From an uncultured Megasphaera sp. (lineage in GTDB: Bacteria > Bacillota > Negativicutes > Veillonellales > Megasphaeraceae), in contig UQHB01000046.1 of the NCBI GenBank assembly GCA_900540735.1, forward strand, positions 1 through 21,808: DNA of 21,808 nt, read 5' to 3'. Every line of letters begins with the position of its first letter. Position 1 is the stretch's first letter. The position numbers and the translations under genes are program-made. Under the pieces are notes generated by a model. That model ran no database searches. It was not told where the DNA came from and saw only the letters and a list, made by a program, of their open reading frames with translations. Positions 14,384-21,620 of this stretch are shown in pieces.

Positions 14384-15331
14384 ATGATACTACGCACAAC
14401 ATTACGTCGTGCGTCCCTCATGGCAGCATTAGCGGCACTCTTTGTCGTTCCTGGTGTAGGAGCGGCAGGAGTGCCTGCTGACCATCACGGCACTTTTGCA
14501 GACGTGCCGCTGACCTTGACGGACACGACAACAGACAAAGTCATCTCGGTGGATGACATGGTTACGAAATTAAATGGTTACGACGGTATTTTCCTCGGCG
14601 AATTCCACGATAGCCAGCCCGTACACGACACAGAACTCGCTGTACTTCAGCGGCTCTATGCTCAGCACGGCGACAAGCTCGTTCTCTCTATGGAAATGTT
14701 TGAACGAGACGTACAGCCCGTAGTCAATGACTATTTAGCAGGGAAGATTACAGAAGAAGAGTTCCTCAAAAATTCTCGTCCGTGGCCGCAATACATGATG
14801 GCGTACAAACCGCTCATTGAGTTTGCTAAAGCCCACAAGATTTCTGTCCTTGCTGGCAATATTCCTCGCTATTTAGCAGCTGATTACGCTAAGTCCGGCA
14901 CGCTCGATTCTATTCCGGCCGACAAGAAGCAGTATTTGCCGCGCGTCCACAAAGCAGGCTCGAAGGCCTACGAAGATAAATTTGCTGCTACCATGATGGC
15001 TATGAACCATGCCGGTGTAGGCATGCAAGTACCACCTGAACGGATTCACAACATGTTTATGGCTCAGTGCCTCAAAGACGACACGATGGCCGAAAGCATT
15101 TCCGATTACATGGCAGCTCATCCAGGTATGGTCATTTACCACGTCCAGGGCGAATTCCACGGTGAAAGCCGTCTTGGCGTCGTCGAAAAATTACAAGGCC
15201 TCCAGCCGCAGGCGAAATTGGCTGTTATCGACACGATTCATTATGACGGCACGAGCGATGTGCAGGAAATTACGAAAGAAAAGAAAGATTTCGGCGATTT
15301 CCTCATTTTCGACACGGCTCATAAGGGATAA
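14384..15331 (+). CDS. ChaN-like periplasmic haem-binding protein
   Basis: A 315-aa protein of the ChaN/haem-binding-uptake (Tiki-like) superfamily. Family motifs are GIFLGEFHDSQPVHDTELAV near residue 66, VLSMEMFERDVQPVVNDYL, RPWPQYMMAYKPLIEFAKAH and the C-terminal VIYHVQGEFHGE. A signal peptide (about residues 1-28, ending GVGAAG) carries no lipobox Cys, so the protein is probably soluble in the periplasm rather than a lipoprotein as in the Campylobacter ChaN. Characterised ChaN binds cofacial haems and is iron-regulated; a periplasmic haem carrier for the upstream receptor and importer is the likely role. AAAGGAG lies before the start. The exporter gene begins 3 nt after its stop. Confidence 0.82.
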   Translation: MILRTTLRRASLMAALAALFVVPGVGAAGVPADHHGTFADVPLTLTDTTTDKVISVDDMVTKLNGYDGIFLGEFHDSQPVHDTELAVLQRLYAQHGDKLVLSMEMFERDVQPVVNDYLAGKITEEEFLKNSRPWPQYMMAYKPLIEFAKAHKISVLAGNIPRYLAADYAKSGTLDSIPADKKQYLPRVHKAGSKAYEDKFAATMMAMNHAGVGMQVPPERIHNMFMAQCLKDDTMAESISDYMAAHPGMVIYHVQGEFHGESRLGVVEKLQGLQPQAKLAVIDTIHYDGTSDVQEITKEKKDFGDFLIFDTAHKG

Positions 15332-15333
15332 TT

Positions 15334-17049
15334 ATGTTACAACGATTATGGGCGTGTTATGCGCCATATCGCAAGACCTTAGTGGCTGTTGTCATTGGCT
15401 CCGTCTTGACGGCTGGCATAGAAATCACGTTTCCTATGATTGTGCGCTACATTTTGGAAGTTATCTTACCGGCACAGAACATGATTCTCTTGGCGCATAC
15501 AGCGGCACTCTTGTTCTTGCTTTATGTAGTGTGCATGGTCATTTCCTTCTGCGTGGCTTACTTTGGCAAGGGCATGGGTGCAAATATCGAAAACGATTTA
15601 CGGTGTAATCTCTTTGCCCATATTGAGAGCATGAGCTTTTCATTCTTCGATAATGCCAAGATAGGTCAGCTCATTTCACGGATTATTAGTGATATTTCCG
15701 AAATCGGCCAGCTCACGTTCCAGCTGCCCAATCTGATTATGGTCTGCGCTATTACCATGGTGGGCAGTGCGTTTTTCTTATTTTATATTAATTGGCAGCT
15801 TGCTATTTTTGTCTTGTTCCTCATTTTCCTCAAGACGATTGGCACGATTATCCTCAACAAGCGCATGAAAGAGACCTTCCGCAAGGCGCGCGAACGGATT
15901 GGCCAGCTCAGTGCGAAAGCCATGGAAAGCCTCAATGCGATTCGACTTATTCAGTCTTTTTGCAACGAGCATCTGGAATGGACGAAATTTAAAAAGGCTA
16001 GCGATTTAGTCAATCAGTCTCAGAAGAAGACTTTCCTATTTGAAGCGTACCTCATGAGCAGCGTCGTCTTCTTTTCCAATTTGACGAACCTCGTCATCAT
16101 CGCAGCCGGCAGTTTCTTCATTATGCTCGGCGTCATGACCCTTGGCGACTTAGTAGCCTTCCTCATGTATCTCATGGTCTTCATTAAGCCCATTATGCAG
16201 CTTACGATGCTGACCGAACAGTATCAGCGCGGTATTGCCGGTTTTGGCCGTTACGAAGAGCTCATCGCTGTGGCTCCAGCTGTTAAAGAAGGCTGGAAGG
16301 ACTTGCGCTTAGACGATGTGGAAGGGCATGTGACCTTTAAGAATATCGATTTTGCGTACGACAATTCGCGGCAAATTCTCCATGATTTCAGCCTCGATAT
16401 TCAGCCAGGGGAAACGGTTGCTATCGTCGGCGCAACTGGTGTAGGGAAGAGTAGTATTGGCAGTCTCTTGCCGCGCTTCTATGATGTCCAAAAAGGAGAA
16501 ATACTCCTTGATGGGGTCAATATCAAGGAGTATACTTTTGCGTCCTTGCGGCATGCTATTGGCATTGTACAGCAAGATGTATTTTTGTTTTCTGATTCCT
16601 TGTGGGATAATATTTCTTTTGGCCGCACTGGGGCAACGCATGCTGAGATTATTCAGGCTGCCGAACAAGCTGATGCCGATGCCTTCATCCGTACCTTGCC
16701 TGATGGCTACGACAGCTTCATTGGCGAGCGCGGTGTGAAATTGTCTGGCGGCCAGAAACAGCGTATTTCCATTGCTCGCGTCTTCCTCAAGAATCCTCCT
16801 GTCCTCATCCTCGACGAAGCTACGTCGGCCCTGGATAACGAAACGGAACAGAAAGTGCAGCAAGCCTTGCAGGCTCTGTCGGAAAACCGTACGACCATTG
16901 TCATTGCTCATCGCTTGGCGACTATTCGCTACGCCGACCGCATCGTCGTCCTGACGAAAGACGGCATTGCCGAAATGGGCACGCACGATGAACTGATGAC
17001 GAAAATGGGCGCGTACTATGAGCTCTATACGTCGCAGTTTCAGAAGTAA
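15334..17049 (+). CDS. Type I ABC exporter (fused permease-ATPase)
   Basis: A 571-aa MsbA/LmrA-like half-transporter: six membrane helices in residues 1-300 and a nucleotide-binding domain from about residue 335. Walker A is GATGVGKSS, the signature is LSGGQKQR, Walker B VLILDEATSALD, and the H-loop VIAHRLAT. Homodimeric export of a hydrophobic or amphipathic substrate is the family function; the substrate is unknown. Start ATG 15334 has only AAGGGA just upstream and follows the ChaN-like stop by 2 nt. Its stop abuts the stop of the minus-strand response regulator with no room for a terminator. The ATPase part contains a perfect 12-bp inverted repeat (16501-16533). Placement at the end of a haem uptake operon suggests efflux of a tetrapyrrole or of toxic excess haem (inference). 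Confidence 0.88.
   Translation: MLQRLWACYAPYRKTLVAVVIGSVLTAGIEITFPMIVRYILEVILPAQNMILLAHTAALLFLLYVVCMVISFCVAYFGKGMGANIENDLRCNLFAHIESMSFSFFDNAKIGQLISRIISDISEIGQLTFQLPNLIMVCAITMVGSAFFLFYINWQLAIFVLFLIFLKTIGTIILNKRMKETFRKARERIGQLSAKAMESLNAIRLIQSFCNEHLEWTKFKKASDLVNQSQKKTFLFEAYLMSSVVFFSNLTNLVIIAAGSFFIMLGVMTLGDLVAFLMYLMVFIKPIMQLTMLTEQYQRGIAGFGRYEELIAVAPAVKEGWKDLRLDDVEGHVTFKNIDFAYDNSRQILHDFSLDIQPGETVAIVGATGVGKSSIGSLLPRFYDVQKGEILLDGVNIKEYTFASLRHAIGIVQQDVFLFSDSLWDNISFGRTGATHAEIIQAAEQADADAFIRTLPDGYDSFIGERGVKLSGGQKQRISIARVFLKNPPVLILDEATSALDNETEQKVQQALQALSENRTTIVIAHRLATIRYADRIVVLTKDGIAEMGTHDELMTKMGAYYELYTSQFQK
16501..16533 (+). repeat. Perfect 12-bp inverted repeat inside the ABC exporter gene
   Basis: ATACTCCTTGAT (16501-16512), 9-nt loop, ATCAAGGAGTAT (16522-16533), within the codons for ILLDGVNIKEY. 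No T-run follows, so it is not a terminator. Confidence 0.7.
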
Positions 17050-17460
17050 TTAGAGTTCTGCAAAGCGATAGCCTACGCCCCAGACGGTCTCAATGTACAT
17101 GGGATTGGCCGGGTCCGGTTCGATTTTTTTGCGAATGCGGTTGATGTGGACCACGACTGTCGCCGTATCGCCAATGGCATCAAGCCCCCAGACTTTGTCA
17201 AAAATGTGCTCCCGACTGAAGACGATGCCTGGGTGTTTGGCTAAGAAGACGAGGAGGGTAAATTCCCGATTCGTCAAGGTTACTTCTTTGCCGGGGAGCA
17301 TAATGTCTAAGAGGACGAGGTCGCAGTCCGTGTGGAGGGCCTTATCTAGTCCTGTATTGCCGTCGCTGGCTACGTCGACTGTAAAGTCATTGGCTTCTAA
17401 ATAGTCTCGTTCGAGGTCTGTAATTTCTTGGTTATCTTCAATGAGTAAAATGCGTTTCAT
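17050..17460 (-). pseudogene. OmpR-family response regulator with an internal in-frame deletion
   Basis: The frame is intact but only 136 codons instead of about 225. Residues 1-57 are the start of a receiver domain: acidic pocket Glu8/Asp9 and phospho-acceptor Asp52 in LVLLDIMLPG. The sequence then jumps directly to the winged-helix domain (KEVTLTNREFTLLVFLAKHP through YIETVWGVGYRF). Everything from the helix after Asp52 through the conserved Thr and Lys strands and the linker, about 90 residues, is gone. GGCAAAGA at the junction (17285-17292) would fit deletion between short repeats, since receivers often read PGKDG and the winged-helix part often starts NGKEV. A phosphorylation switch cannot work; the DNA-binding domain may still fold. 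Adjoining kinase pseudogene overlaps its start by 4 nt. Confidence 0.8.
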
Positions 17461-18737
17461 TTCGCTTCCTCCTTCGCAATGGGCAAGGTGATGGTGATAG
17501 TCAGGCCGCCACCGGGCGTTTCTGCAGCGACGATGGTGCCGACTAAGGTCGTAATGATTTGTTTGGCAATAGCAAGTCCCAGGCCGCTCCCTTTGGTCAC
17601 GTCTGTACGGGCTTTGTCTGTGCGGTAGAACGTGTCAAAGAGCTTGCCTAAACTTTCAGTCGGCACACCGGCACCGTGGTCGATGCAGGCAATAGCAACG
17701 CTGCTCGTATGACGGTGGAGGACGATTTCCATCGCAGCTGTCGGCATATTTTTGTATTTTATGCTGTTCGTCAAGATATTTTGCAATACCCTGTGAAACT
17801 GCATCGTATCAAGGCGGACAGGCACGTCTTCGGCGAGGGGCGAGACCGTAGGTCATGCCTTTGTCGTGGAGGGTCAAAGCCATTTCTTGAACCATGTCGC
17901 TGACGAAACGGCTAATAGGGAACGTCTCGAGCGTAAAAGGCATACGGCCTAAGTCTAATTTCGAAAACAGAAAGAGACTATCGACGAGCTGCTAGGGCGC
18001 GGTGCATATCGTTGAAGACGCGGCACGTTTGGCCTAATTCGTCTTGTGCCGGCACGGCTAAGGGATACTCGAAGTTGCCTCGCTGCATTTCAGCCGCTGC
18101 TTTGCGCAGTTCTCCAAGGGGGCCAAGGATTTGCTGCGACAGGAGACGGGCAATGGAGACACCGAGCCAAATGATGATGACAATGGCAAGCAGTAATATG
18201 GCGAGCAAGACGATGGCCAGCCACGTGCGCAGCAATCTATCGGCATCGCTAAAGGGCGATATGAACGGCGTTTGTCCGGCCGCCCAGACCGTCGTCTTGC
18301 CTGTACGTAAAGGCGACGTTGTTTTCGCGCCACAAGAGGCCGGAGCTAGCGTCACCGAGAGCTTTCGAGACGACGTGAAAGACTGCTGTCGGATTCGTGT
18401 CTGGCGATAAATAGAGGAGCCGTCCGTCTGAGACGATGACGATGTGAATGTGCTGGCTTTCGAGCATCATACATTCTTCAAAAATATCGTCTAAGTGAAT
18501 GTTTTCTTTCTTATCGAGTTTCGTTTGCAGCGATGTCGTGGCGTAAGTGACGGACATGGACGAGCCTTTGTCCGGCCAAAGTAAAGCGAGCTCACTTTGG
18601 CGTGTCGTGCTTGTAAATTGAAGCCCTGCAAAAATGACAGCACCTAAAGACGCGAGCAACAGGACTGGAATGCAAACCATCAAGAAATTACTGAGTAAAA
18701 GCCGCTTTCGCAGCGATATGTCACGCAAGTGGAGCAT
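17457..18737 (-). pseudogene. Sensor histidine kinase, broken by two frameshifts and a deletion
   Basis: Read on the minus strand, pieces of one kinase appear in successive frames. N-terminus (ATG 18737, GGAGG upstream): a membrane helix and periplasmic sensor to VAFTYRQ. A frameshift near 18291-18305 moves to the frame of TTVWAAGQTPFISPF, a second helix (about 18120-18210) and the HAMP region (ELRKAAAEMQRGNFEYPLAV...). A junction near 17978-17995 then jumps from MHRALAAR to SLFLFSKLDLGRMPFTLE: about 60-70 residues including the phosphorylated-His box are missing. A 7-bp tandem duplication (GGCGAGG/GGCGAGA at 17832-17845) shifts frame again before the catalytic domain, which keeps the N box (NILTNSIKY), G1 (DHGAGVP), F box and G2 (GSGLGLAIAKQ). 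It cannot make a working kinase. Confidence 0.88.
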
Positions 18738-18927
18738 AGTCATACCTCCTTTTATATCTATAGTATACAAGATAATCTTAACGATTTCCTAAAGAACTAT
18801 TAAATTCTGCTGTTTTTTGCAGAAAGGAATTCTTATGAAAGGTTTAGGGTGGCGTTTAGAAATTCGTAAGAACTTCTGTGTATACTGTATGTGTAGTCAA
18901 ACAGAGACAGTGAAGGAGGCAGGACGT

Positions 18928-19485
18928 ATGAATACACAAAATATGAAAGATACAGCAAAAGGAATCTTTACGGCAAAGAGAATTAAAATAGGTGTTGCTG
19001 TCCTCGTGGTCTGTGCCATTGCCGCTGGCGGCGGTGCGTGGTACATGCATCAGCAAAAAATGGAACGGCGTGCCCAAATCGCCCAAGCCCAAACGCGGAT
19101 GGTACAATACCAAGCGAGTGAACGGAGCCTGAATCTCCTCGATGAAGCAAAGATTCGTTCCTTAGCGGCGTAAGCTGTCGGTGTCGATGAAAGTGCTTTG
19201 ACCTTTAAAAAAGTAGAGCTCGAAAATAAATGGGACGATGACGATTACCGTAAAGGTCATGGCCTTGCTAGAGACTATGGTGATAAAGGACTAAAAGGAC
19301 CACAAGGTCAGCCATCGGCACAGCCAAAGCAACTACAAGCCCCGGCAGCACAAGAACAGATACCGGGACAACCGCAATTCTTCCCAGTCTATGAAGTAGA
19401 AGCCACGGTAAATGGTATTGAATACGACATGGAATTTAACGCTGTCACAGGTGAACTCCTGCATAGCGAGGTAGACCATCATTAA
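18928..19485 (+). pseudogene. Membrane-anchored PepSY-domain protein with a premature TAA
   Basis: ATG 18928 has GGAGG 11 nt upstream. The first 81 codons give a basic N-terminus, one membrane helix (about residues 30-48, VAVLVVCAIAAGGGAWYMH) and the start of an extracytoplasmic domain ending in DEAKIRSLAA, then TAA at 19171-19173. The same frame continues open for 103 codons with convincing protein sequence: AVGVDESALTFKKVELENKW, a Gln/Pro-rich linker, and a typical PepSY strand-helix-strand (YEVEATVNGIEYDMEFNAVT). One base change (for example from CAA or GAA) explains the stop. PepSY proteins often lie beside two-component systems, and here the gene diverges from the ruined kinase, so the module is decaying together. 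Confidence 0.85.
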
Positions 19486-19513
19486 CCTAAATCTCTTCTG
19501 AAAAAATTTAGTA

Positions 19514-19546
19514 AGCAAACTGTAAATTGCGTCTTGACAGTTTGCT
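19514..19546 (+). repeat. 10-bp inverted repeat overlapping the tRNA-Val promoter
   Basis: AGCAAACTGT (19514-19523) and ACAGTTTGCT (19537-19546) are perfect arms 13 nt apart. The right arm covers the end of the -35 box. It lies 29 nt after the PepSY stop without a T-run, so it may be a weak terminator or an operator. Confidence 0.55.
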
Positions 19547-19562
19547 CATCTTCGGGTATAAT
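19534..19562 (+). promoter_or_regulatory. Consensus promoter of tRNA-Val
   Basis: TTGACA (19534-19539), 17-nt spacer, TATAAT (19557-19562): perfect sigma-70/SigA consensus, 13 nt before the tRNA, as expected for a strongly expressed stable RNA. Confidence 0.92.
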
Positions 19563-19575
19563 AAACAAGTCGCAC

Positions 19576-19652
19576 GGGGGTGTAGCTCAGTTGGTTAGAG
19601 CGTTACGTTGACATCGTAAAGGTCACTGATTCGAATTCAGTCATTCCCACCA
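19576..19652 (+). tRNA. tRNA-Val (anticodon GAC)
   Basis: A complete 77-nt cloverleaf. Acceptor GGGGGTG pairs with CATTCCC (two G-U pairs); D stem GCTC/GAGC; anticodon stem TTACG/CGTAA with loop TTGACAT, anticodon GAC, which reads GUC/GUU valine codons; T arm ACTGA-TTCGAAT-TCAGT. The 3' ACCA is encoded. Confidence 0.95.
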
Positions 19653-19680
19653 AAAATGAGGAAGCGCAAGCTCTTCTCCC

Positions 19681-19709
19681 AAAGGACTCTCGTCAGAGAG
19701 TCCTTTTTT
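19681..19709 (+). terminator. Terminator after tRNA-Val
   Basis: AAAGGACTCTC, loop GTCA, GAGAGTCC followed by TTTTTT: an 8-bp GC-rich stem extended by A-T pairs. It ends the tRNA transcript. Confidence 0.93.
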
Positions 19710-19769
19710 CATGTCAAAAATTAGTATGCTTGAGATGCTATAAAAGAATGATTTAAAAGCATATAAAAT

Positions 19770-19799
19770 TTGACTTTCATTTATTATTAATGGTACAAT
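19770..19799 (+). promoter_or_regulatory. Promoter of the transketolase pair
   Basis: TTGACT (19770-19775), 18-nt spacer, TACAAT (19794-19799) with an extended TGG before the -10. The first start codon is 43 nt downstream of the -10. Confidence 0.7.
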
Positions 19800-19841
19800 G
19801 AGCGTGCATATAATGAATCGTATGAGCCTGGAGGCGAAGGA

Positions 19842-20660
19842 ATGATACAGCAATTAAGAGAGTTGTGCACAGTCGTACGGCGTGATGTCGTACGGTCTAT
19901 TTATTTGGCTCAATCCGGTCATCCGGGCAGTTCCTTATCGACAGTCGAAATGCTCGTGACCTTGTATTTTGGCGCCATCTTCCGGTGTTTCCCGGACCAT
20001 CCGAAAGACCCGGGCCGTGATCGGTTTATCTTATCAAAAGGCCATGCAGCACCGGCATATTATAGCGTTTTGGCCCATAAGGGCTTTTTTGATGTGTCCT
20101 TACTGGACACGTTACGTAAACTTGGCAGTCCCTTGCAGGGCCATCCGAATTTAGCAAAACTTCCTTGCCTCGACTGCGCTGTTGGCTCCTTAGGCCAAGG
20201 CTTGTCTATAGCAAACGGCATGGCTTTTGCCTTTAAATACCGCCACGAATCGCCGCGCGTGTACTGTCTTATTGGCGATGGCGAACAGCAAGAAGGGCAA
20301 ATCTGGGAAGCGGCGATGTTTGCAGCGCACCATCATTTAGATAATGTCTGTCTGCTCGTTGACTGTAACGGCATGCAGCTCGTCGACGATATTCATGGCA
20401 TTAAGAATATTGCGCCCCTTGCACCGAAGTGGGAAAGTTTTGGCTGGCATGTGCTCACTGTAGATGGACACGACGTAGGAGCCTTGCAAGAAGCCTATGC
20501 GGCAGCGGCAGCGTACAAGAGCAAGCCTACGGTCATCCTCGCCAAGACCATCAAAGGAAAAGGAGTATCATACATGGAAAATCAAGCCGATTGGCATGGT
20601 ACGGCACCGGATACAGCCTTATACGAACAAGCCATGCAAGAGCTGGAGGTGCAGCCATGA
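19842..20660 (+). CDS. Transketolase, N-terminal (thiamine diphosphate-binding) subunit
   Basis: A 272-aa split-transketolase N-terminal half. It holds the substrate His in QSGHPGSSLST (His27), the SKGHAAPAYY motif and the thiamine diphosphate signature GDGEQQEGQIWEAA (Gly145-Asp-Gly) ending in DCN. With the next gene it forms the enzyme that moves two-carbon ketol units between pentose-phosphate and glycolytic sugars. GGAGG lies upstream of the start. Its stop overlaps the partner's start (ATGA), so the halves are coupled. Split transketolases are common in anaerobic Firmicutes. Confidence 0.92.
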   Translation: MIQQLRELCTVVRRDVVRSIYLAQSGHPGSSLSTVEMLVTLYFGAIFRCFPDHPKDPGRDRFILSKGHAAPAYYSVLAHKGFFDVSLLDTLRKLGSPLQGHPNLAKLPCLDCAVGSLGQGLSIANGMAFAFKYRHESPRVYCLIGDGEQQEGQIWEAAMFAAHHHLDNVCLLVDCNGMQLVDDIHGIKNIAPLAPKWESFGWHVLTVDGHDVGALQEAYAAAAAYKSKPTVILAKTIKGKGVSYMENQADWHGTAPDTALYEQAMQELEVQP

Positions 20661-21592
20661 AGGAAGTTCCTATGCGTGACGGCTACGGCAAGGCCTTGCT
20701 TGAATTATGCCGGACGAAACCAGACGTAATGGTCGTCGATGCAGACGTTGCTAAATCGACGCGGACTGACTGGGTGCGCCGTGATTTTCCGGAAAAATAT
20801 ATTAATGTCGGCATTTCGGAACAAGACTTAGTCGATACAGCAGCTGGCATGTCGCTAGCCGGTATGGTGCCGTATATCTCGACGTACGGTATCTTTCTCA
20901 CCGGTCGGGCGTGGGAACAGATTCGCAATACAGTCTGTTACAACCAGCTCAATGTGAAATTAGGCGGTGCCCATGCTGGTATTTCTGTCGGCCCAGACGG
21001 GGCAACGCACCAAGCCTTAGAAGACGTAGCCCTCATGCAAGTCATTCCGGAGATGACGGTCATCGTCCCGTGTGACTGGATGGAGACCTATAAAGCGACT
21101 ATGGCCGTCTATGACCTCAAAGGGCCGTCGTACGTCCGCTTTGGCCGTAATCCTGCGCCTGTCGTGACGACTGACGATACACCCTTTATGATTGGTAAGG
21201 CTGAAATCTTCCGTAACGGTACAGACGTGACGATTTTTGCAAATGGCATGCTCGTCTACGAAAGCCTCGAAGCGGCGAAAGCTTTAGAAGAAGAAGGCAT
21301 TAGTGCCCAAGTGGTCAATGTCCATACAGTCAAGCCCCTCGATGTAGAAACTATCGTTGCCTGTGCCAACCAAACAGGAGCCGTCGTGGTCTGTGAAGAA
21401 CACCAGCAAATCGGCGGTCTCGGCAGTGCCGTTTGTCTGGCTTTATGCCAACACTGTCCTGTACCGGTCGAACTCGTCGGCATTGCCGATGCTTTCGGCG
21501 AATCAGGCGAACCGAAAGAACTGCTCCAAAGCCGTGGCTTATCAGCAAGTCATATTGTGGAAACAGCTAAAAAAGTATTACTGAGAAAATAA
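20657..21592 (+). CDS. Transketolase, C-terminal subunit
   Basis: A 311-aa split-transketolase C-terminal half: pyrimidine-binding domain (VVDADVAKSTRTDWVRRDFP, then GISEQDLVDTAAGMSLAG, with the catalytic-type Glu) and the C-terminal transketolase domain (NVHTVKPLDVETI, EEHQQIGGLGSAV). Start ATG 20657 is chosen because it overlaps the partner's stop, has GGAGG 7-8 nt upstream, and everything upstream in that frame is antisense to family expectation. A terminator starts at its stop codon. Confidence 0.92.
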   Translation: MKEVPMRDGYGKALLELCRTKPDVMVVDADVAKSTRTDWVRRDFPEKYINVGISEQDLVDTAAGMSLAGMVPYISTYGIFLTGRAWEQIRNTVCYNQLNVKLGGAHAGISVGPDGATHQALEDVALMQVIPEMTVIVPCDWMETYKATMAVYDLKGPSYVRFGRNPAPVVTTDDTPFMIGKAEIFRNGTDVTIFANGMLVYESLEAAKALEEEGISAQVVNVHTVKPLDVETIVACANQTGAVVVCEEHQQIGGLGSAVCLALCQHCPVPVELVGIADAFGESGEPKELLQSRGLSASHIVETAKKVLLRK

Positions 21593-21616
21593 AAAGCTCC
21601 CATTGGGAGCTTTTTT
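21591..21616 (+). terminator. Terminator after the transketolase pair
   Basis: AAAAAGCTCCC, loop ATT, GGGAGCTTTTTT: an 11-bp stem whose 5' A-run overlaps the transketolase stop codon. Confidence 0.93.
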
Positions 21617-21620
21617 GTGA

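Noticed and set aside
15162..15608. 148-codon frame spanning the ChaN-like/exporter junction
   Set aside because: It overlaps two well-supported genes in another frame and has no family features.
17030..17072. CAGAA/TTCTG hairpin at the exporter/response-regulator boundary as a terminator
   Set aside because: Only 5 bp with a 10-nt loop and no T-run on either strand; the two genes simply abut stop to stop.
19171..19173. Programmed readthrough or recoding of the TAA in the PepSY gene
   Set aside because: No stem-loop or known recoding context follows it, TAA is the least recoded stop, and neighbouring genes are also damaged, so a plain nonsense mutation is simpler.
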